Below are positions 63,701 through 64,000 of a DNA stretch of 64,000 nucleotides, one piece after another (the stretch's first letter is position 1; every line of letters begins with the position of its first letter). The stretch is from Phoronis australis (lineage: Eukaryota > Phoronida > Phoronidae): assembly GCA_002633005.1 (NCBI GenBank), contig NMRA01000472.1:32716-96715 (forward strand), in the 5' to 3' direction. Made by a program: the position numbers and the translations under genes. Below the pieces are notes generated by a model. That model did not search any database, was not told the origin of the DNA, and saw nothing but the letters and a program-made list of their open reading frames with translations.

Positions 63701-64000
63701 TGACAGGACATGTGCCAAAGATTAAGAGCCCGAAGCCCCATTAAAAGCTGGATAGTTGGCAAGTATACCTTGTTTGGCACTTCTTGGTGAGCTGACTCGC
63801 TGGTCAAGCTGATATCGTCACCTGGTGAATGAGATACAAGAGCAATCTCAAAGTAGAGGTACCTATGTTAGCTATGGAGGTGGATTTCGAGAGGGACTTA
63901 CTTGTCACCCCACGCCCCATCCCATTCTCTCTCGTTTTCCCATGGGTTACGGACACGTACAAGTTCCACGCTGTTGCCACGAAAGTTCACAGACGTTGCA
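26259..64000 (-). CDS. Classical calpain (Ca2+-dependent cysteine protease), 5' end outside the window
   Basis: Exons, in transcript order: 64000-63902 (runs off the window), 62461-62384, 60307-60144, 56216-56053, 46646-46429, 40557-40521, 38249-38114, 33526-33501, 32842-32774, 31591-31513, 29456-29340, 26317-26259. Each has AG and GT at its borders and successive phases agree. Order of parts: catalytic Asn in [18 protein letters not shown] and EICTLGPD at the end of the protease core; [22 protein letters not shown] and [17 protein letters not shown] in the C2-like domain; a short linker; then a penta-EF-hand domain ([51 protein letters not shown]). The catalytic Cys and His would be upstream of the window. 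The final exon after SLDE was not found, and the exon at 33501-33526 is unusually short, so EF2 may be incompletely modelled. Calpains make limited cytosolic cuts in cytoskeletal and signalling proteins when Ca2+ rises. A second copy of one exon (44224-44007) is probably an assembly duplicate. Confidence 0.92.
26425..26580. repeat. Microsatellite, (TATG)n and (TG)n
   Basis: Interrupted TATG units with TGTG stretches. It produces spurious open frames of Tyr/Val/Cys on + and Ile/His/Thr on -. It lies just upstream of the last calpain exon found. Confidence 0.9.
26966..27046. repeat. Short direct duplication, about 38 bp x 2
   Basis: CCAGTCGATGTCTTATGGGT occurs twice, 38 bases apart, preceded by CTGACA and CTGACG and followed by CTAGTG and CCAGTG. 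Confidence 0.8.
27060..27440. repeat. Dispersed repeat related to 14250-15030
   Basis: It shares the flanks of the 14.2-15.0 kb copy but lacks its GC-rich inverted repeat, so it may represent the state before that insertion. Confidence 0.55.
28060..28262. repeat. Dispersed repeat, inverted partner of 23465-23690
   Basis: It includes GCACGAATTCGCCATTATGC, CCAAACTACAATGGTCCTAC and GCCAAAACGAGGCATTTTGCC, each the reverse complement, with changes, of the other copy. Confidence 0.6.
30170..30300 (+). repeat. Possible tRNA-like SINE fragment
   Basis: A B-box-like AGAGTTCGAATTG near 30268 follows a weak A-box-like ATGGCGAAGTGTGTAG. Two similar weak cases lie at about 30950-31060 (- strand, GGTTCGAATCGCGC) and 35095-35165 (+ strand, GGAGTTCAAATTC). 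No cloverleaf could be closed in any. Confidence 0.3.
33705..33870. repeat. Microsatellite-like (ACAAT/ACTAC)n tract
   Basis: Repeated ACAATACTACACAATACAAT words with small variations. Open frames on both strands (Tyr/Asn/Thr-rich or Val/Leu/Cys-rich) are composition artefacts. It lies in a calpain intron, 3' of the 26-base exon at 33501. Confidence 0.85.
34501..34657. repeat. CAGTGGCGG-type MITE copy (reverse orientation)
   Basis: It begins CAGTGGCGGATTTAGGGG and ends CTGAATCCGCCGCTG, giving terminal inverted repeats. The inside matches the reverse of 6238-6396 and 41784-41917. No matching 8-bp flanks were found. Confidence 0.7.
35170..38000. other. Calpain intron sequence, no gene recognised
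   Basis: AT-rich sequence with G/C runs at 36935-36965 (GGGGGGGGCGTGCCCCCCAG). Bases 36990-37090 resemble, inverted, parts of the duplicated block near 43310-43400 (the TCATGAGGGAAGACTA type words), so another dispersed repeat is present. Confidence 0.45.
38254..40140. other. Calpain intron sequence, no gene recognised
   Basis: AT-rich. The - strand frame near 40130-40160 ([16 protein letters not shown]) has a good donor but no compatible acceptor phase, so I do not treat it as a calpain exon. Confidence 0.4.
40172..40312. repeat. Two-copy direct repeat with C/G palindromes
   Basis: CAGCACTGAAAAA is followed by a G-run/C-run palindrome and a GTGCACC or GAGCACC tail, occurring twice (about 40178-40235 and 40254-40306). 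Confidence 0.65.
40568..41199 (-). mobile_element. 3' end of a non-LTR retrotransposon, cut by the assembly gap
   Basis: The - strand frame 41145-40804 includes [30 protein letters not shown] and [19 protein letters not shown]. This is the pattern (H-x-TR-..., LP-..., FK-..L) found after the reverse transcriptase in CR1/Jockey-type elements. A 3' UTR follows, then AATAAAGTG and a (TAC)n tail (as GTAGTAGTAG on +, 40571-40595), a typical simple-repeat terminus. The 5' part is lost in the N gap. Confidence 0.75.
41200..41783. other. Assembly gap, 584 N
   Basis: Unknown sequence. The open frames reported across it are artefacts. Confidence 1.
41784..41917. repeat. CAGTGGCGG-type MITE copy, left end in the gap
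   Basis: It contains GGGGGCAGGGCAGAGTATTA and ends CTAAACCCGCCACTGG. It is colinear with 6238-6396. Confidence 0.7.
42119..44741. repeat. Block A, first copy of a 2.4-2.6 kb duplication
   Basis: It starts GCGCTTCAAAACAAGGCTCT and ends CTGCATCTGCTTA at the lone N (44742). It is repeated in the same order at 44743-47163. The last 730 bases are almost identical in both copies, while the first 1.7 kb differ by a few percent, with indels, including about 150 bases (43736-43895) present only here. It contains calpain exon copy 44007-44224 and the start of the retrotransposon that is complete only after copy 2. Confidence 0.95.
44007..44224 (-). other. Second copy of a calpain C2-like domain exon
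   Basis: It matches exon 46429-46646 in length, splice sites and phase. The only amino-acid difference noted is Asp for Glu in STF[D/E]PGHQGD. Including both copies would duplicate 72 residues in the protein and break the phase (2 into 0), so only one can be used. The copy at 46429 or this one may be the true allele; the N between them points to unmerged haplotypes. Confidence 0.85.
44743..47163. repeat. Block A, second copy
   Basis: It begins directly after the N with GCGCTTCAAAACAAGGCTCA and runs into the full retrotransposon. It lacks the 150-base segment and a smaller one near 45690 found in copy 1. Confidence 0.95.
46429..56216 (-). CDS. Calpain C2-like domain exons (56053-56216 and 46429-46646)
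   Basis: The first exon reads [10 protein letters not shown], an acidic Ca2+-responsive loop (EDTDDDTDD) and [13 protein letters not shown] to IGYSIYK, ending phase 0. The second begins MTDDDLKGG and continues with [20 protein letters not shown], the [16 protein letters not shown] strand and [14 protein letters not shown], ending phase 2. The acidic loop is a known calpain regulatory feature. The 9.4 kb intron between them is filled with two retrotransposon remnants and one assembly join. Confidence 0.93.
46935..50247 (+). mobile_element. Degenerate non-LTR retrotransposon (CR1/Jockey-like group)
   Basis: In order on +: an N-terminal [19 protein letters not shown] segment; an endonuclease beginning [14 protein letters not shown] and [13 protein letters not shown] (47080-47190) with GGLVIYVRD and IYRPKS; then a reverse transcriptase with [16 protein letters not shown] and [13 protein letters not shown] (48440-48610), [14 protein letters not shown] (48848-48892) and the catalytic TTYADDTCL (49087-49115). 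Many stops and frameshifts interrupt it, so it is inactive. It fills much of the calpain intron between 46647 and 56052. Assignment within the CR1/Jockey assemblage needs phylogeny. Confidence 0.85.
50250..50462 (+). mobile_element. 5' fragment of an L1/Tx1-like element, cut by a contig end
   Basis: Bases 50394-50461 read [20 protein letters not shown], the typical opening of an L1/Tx1 endonuclease (WNIEGL). It replaces the 3' tail of the preceding retrotransposon at 50248 and stops at the lone N (50463). It may be the start of the element whose reverse transcriptase is at 52283-54620, or another copy. Confidence 0.6.
50464..51275 (+). repeat. Repeated 3' end of the CR1/Jockey-like element
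   Basis: Bases 50464-51249 repeat 49464-50248 with few changes, starting directly after the N. Here the element finishes with AAAAAAATAAATA and (CT)n, the natural 3' tail that is missing at 50248. Confidence 0.95.
51276..52280. other. Intron sequence between retrotransposons; unassigned open frame
   Basis: A 104-codon + frame at 51665-51979 (starting [15 protein letters not shown]) and an overlapping 101-codon frame have no domain I recognise. No splice or repeat context supports either. Confidence 0.35.
52283..54620 (+). mobile_element. Degenerate L1/Tx1-like retrotransposon, reverse transcriptase and C-terminal part
   Basis: In order: [20 protein letters not shown] then [15 protein letters not shown] (52420-52540), [13 protein letters not shown] near 52660, [28 protein letters not shown] (52820-52880), the catalytic QYGDDKTFF (53150-53178), [10 protein letters not shown], and a C-terminal HRIFVTHSF and [16 protein letters not shown] (54420-54470). 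These match the L1/Tx1 layout. Stops and shifts are frequent. The endonuclease is absent upstream in this contig. Confidence 0.85.
54621..56052. other. Calpain intron sequence, one unassigned open frame
   Basis: A 127-codon + frame at 54697-55080 ([15 protein letters not shown]...) lies directly after the retrotransposon but shows no known retroelement motif. The remainder is AT-rich and featureless. Confidence 0.35.
56217..58185. other. Calpain intron sequence, no gene recognised
   Basis: Moderate GC with broken short frames at 57459-57960 (for example [19 protein letters not shown] on +), perhaps an old mobile-element coding remnant. No family recognised. Confidence 0.35.
58190..58632. repeat. 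Array of TATATTAATATA-like palindromes, period about 50 bp
   Basis: Related cores occur near 58195, 58243, 58294, 58343, 58419, 58469, 58513, 58563 and 58613, for example CTCTATATTAATATAGGAAC, CCCTCTATATTGATATAAGGG and GCCTATGTTAATATAGGTCCC. A larger unit is visible too: CCGAGGACCACCAAGA recurs at 58218 and 58492, and TTTTTGGCCGCTTTC at 58319 and 58590. No coding potential. Confidence 0.8.
58640..60143. other. Calpain intron sequence, unassigned open frames
   Basis: Frames at 59046-59357 (+) and 59934-60134 (-, [20 protein letters not shown]...) have codon-like texture but no family I know. The second begins 9 bases inside the intron after the donor of exon 60144-60307. Confidence 0.35.
60144..62461 (-). 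CDS. Calpain exons ending the protease core (62384-62461 and 60144-60307)
   Basis: The first exon (78 nt) gives [16 protein letters not shown] then [10 protein letters not shown], ending inside the Trp codon. The second (164 nt) resumes with [19 protein letters not shown] and ends [10 protein letters not shown], phase 1. Together they cover the last part of PC2 and the step into the C2-like domain. The 1.98 kb intron between them holds a (GT)n microsatellite and a 57-codon - strand frame. Confidence 0.92.
60718..60781. repeat. (GT)n microsatellite
   Basis: About 60 bases of GTGTGT with GCGTGT variants, in the calpain intron between 60307 and 62384. Confidence 0.95.
61607..61780 (-). CDS. Possible short open frame, 57 codons, unknown
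   Basis: ATG at 61780 ([15 protein letters not shown]) to a stop at 61607. The product is hydrophilic and Thr/Ser/Gln-rich with no cysteine and no TM segment. It lies within a calpain intron on the same strand. It has no splice sites that would fit calpain phases, and I recognise no family. It may be chance; I list it because its composition differs from the AT-rich flanks. Confidence 0.2.
   Translation of the reverse strand: MPEFRGDKVMTDKSGVASVHTPNRNDMQTTSYTDPSSAANSIPTFIQTEKSQTQETR
62925..63045. repeat. Dispersed repeat, copy 3 of 3 (reverse)
   Basis: ATCTCATTTAAAATACACGG, CAATATCTCACGTAATCTCG and CGAAGTCTTGCTTTTTAACG are the reverse of copies at 17890 and 22195. Confidence 0.75.
63046..63901. 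other. Calpain intron sequence, no gene recognised
   Basis: AT-rich intron upstream of exon 62384-62461. No repeat family or frame stands out. Confidence 0.45.
63902..64000 (-). CDS. Calpain exon with the catalytic asparagine (partial)
   Basis: It reads [17 protein letters not shown] then [11 protein letters not shown], the calpain PC2 segment whose NPW Asn completes the Cys-His-Asn triad. The donor (GACAA/GTAAGT) leaves phase 2 and fits the next exon (62384-62461), which begins with the base that completes Lys. The exon continues past the right edge. Confidence 0.93.

Overview
The window is animal nuclear DNA. It has spliced genes with GT-AG introns, MS4A-like tetraspan genes, a calpain, a globin with a neuroglobin-type intron pattern, degenerate non-LTR retrotransposons and many short palindromic DNA-transposon remnants. 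Base composition is AT-leaning and coding density is very low. An invertebrate, perhaps a marine one, fits best; I cannot name the phylum or species from the sequence alone.

Layout. Bases 1-3681 hold a near-perfect palindrome, an inverted-repeat element and no gene. A four-exon globin lies on the + strand (3682-7328). Bases 7400-12700 are repeats: a tRNA-derived SINE, a duplicated block beside a single N, a 1.7 kb foldback with a smaller inverted-repeat element nested in it, and an LTR-retrotransposon integrase fragment. Bases 13249-19065 carry three tandem, co-oriented (-) genes for MS4A/CD20-like four-pass membrane proteins. Each has one coding exon with a 3' splice site just upstream of the ATG. 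Bases 19807-21143 are a decayed THAP-domain DNA transposon flanked by TTAA. Bases 21200-26200 are further repeats, including a 30-bp x 6 array grown inside a palindromic element.

From about 26259 to beyond the right edge runs a large calpain gene on the - strand. I could follow 11 phase-compatible exons: the catalytic-Asn exon at the window edge, the end of the protease core, the C2-like beta-sandwich domain, a linker and a penta-EF-hand domain. The 5' part is outside the window and the last coding exon was not found. Its introns hold most of the retrotransposons, a 584-base N gap and two single-N joins. Each of these joins is followed by a second copy of sequence already given. The larger copy duplicates a calpain exon and is probably an unmerged haplotype contig rather than a real exon duplication.

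The globin, MS4A cluster and calpain show no obvious shared pathway. The points most worth a second look are the globin with Trp at CD1 and a shortened CD-D region, the cysteine-containing repeat in the MS4A cytoplasmic tails, the TTAA/THAP transposon, the microsatellite-like growth inside a palindromic element, and a roughly 50-bp periodic array of TATATTAATATA-like palindromes at 58.2-58.6 kb.
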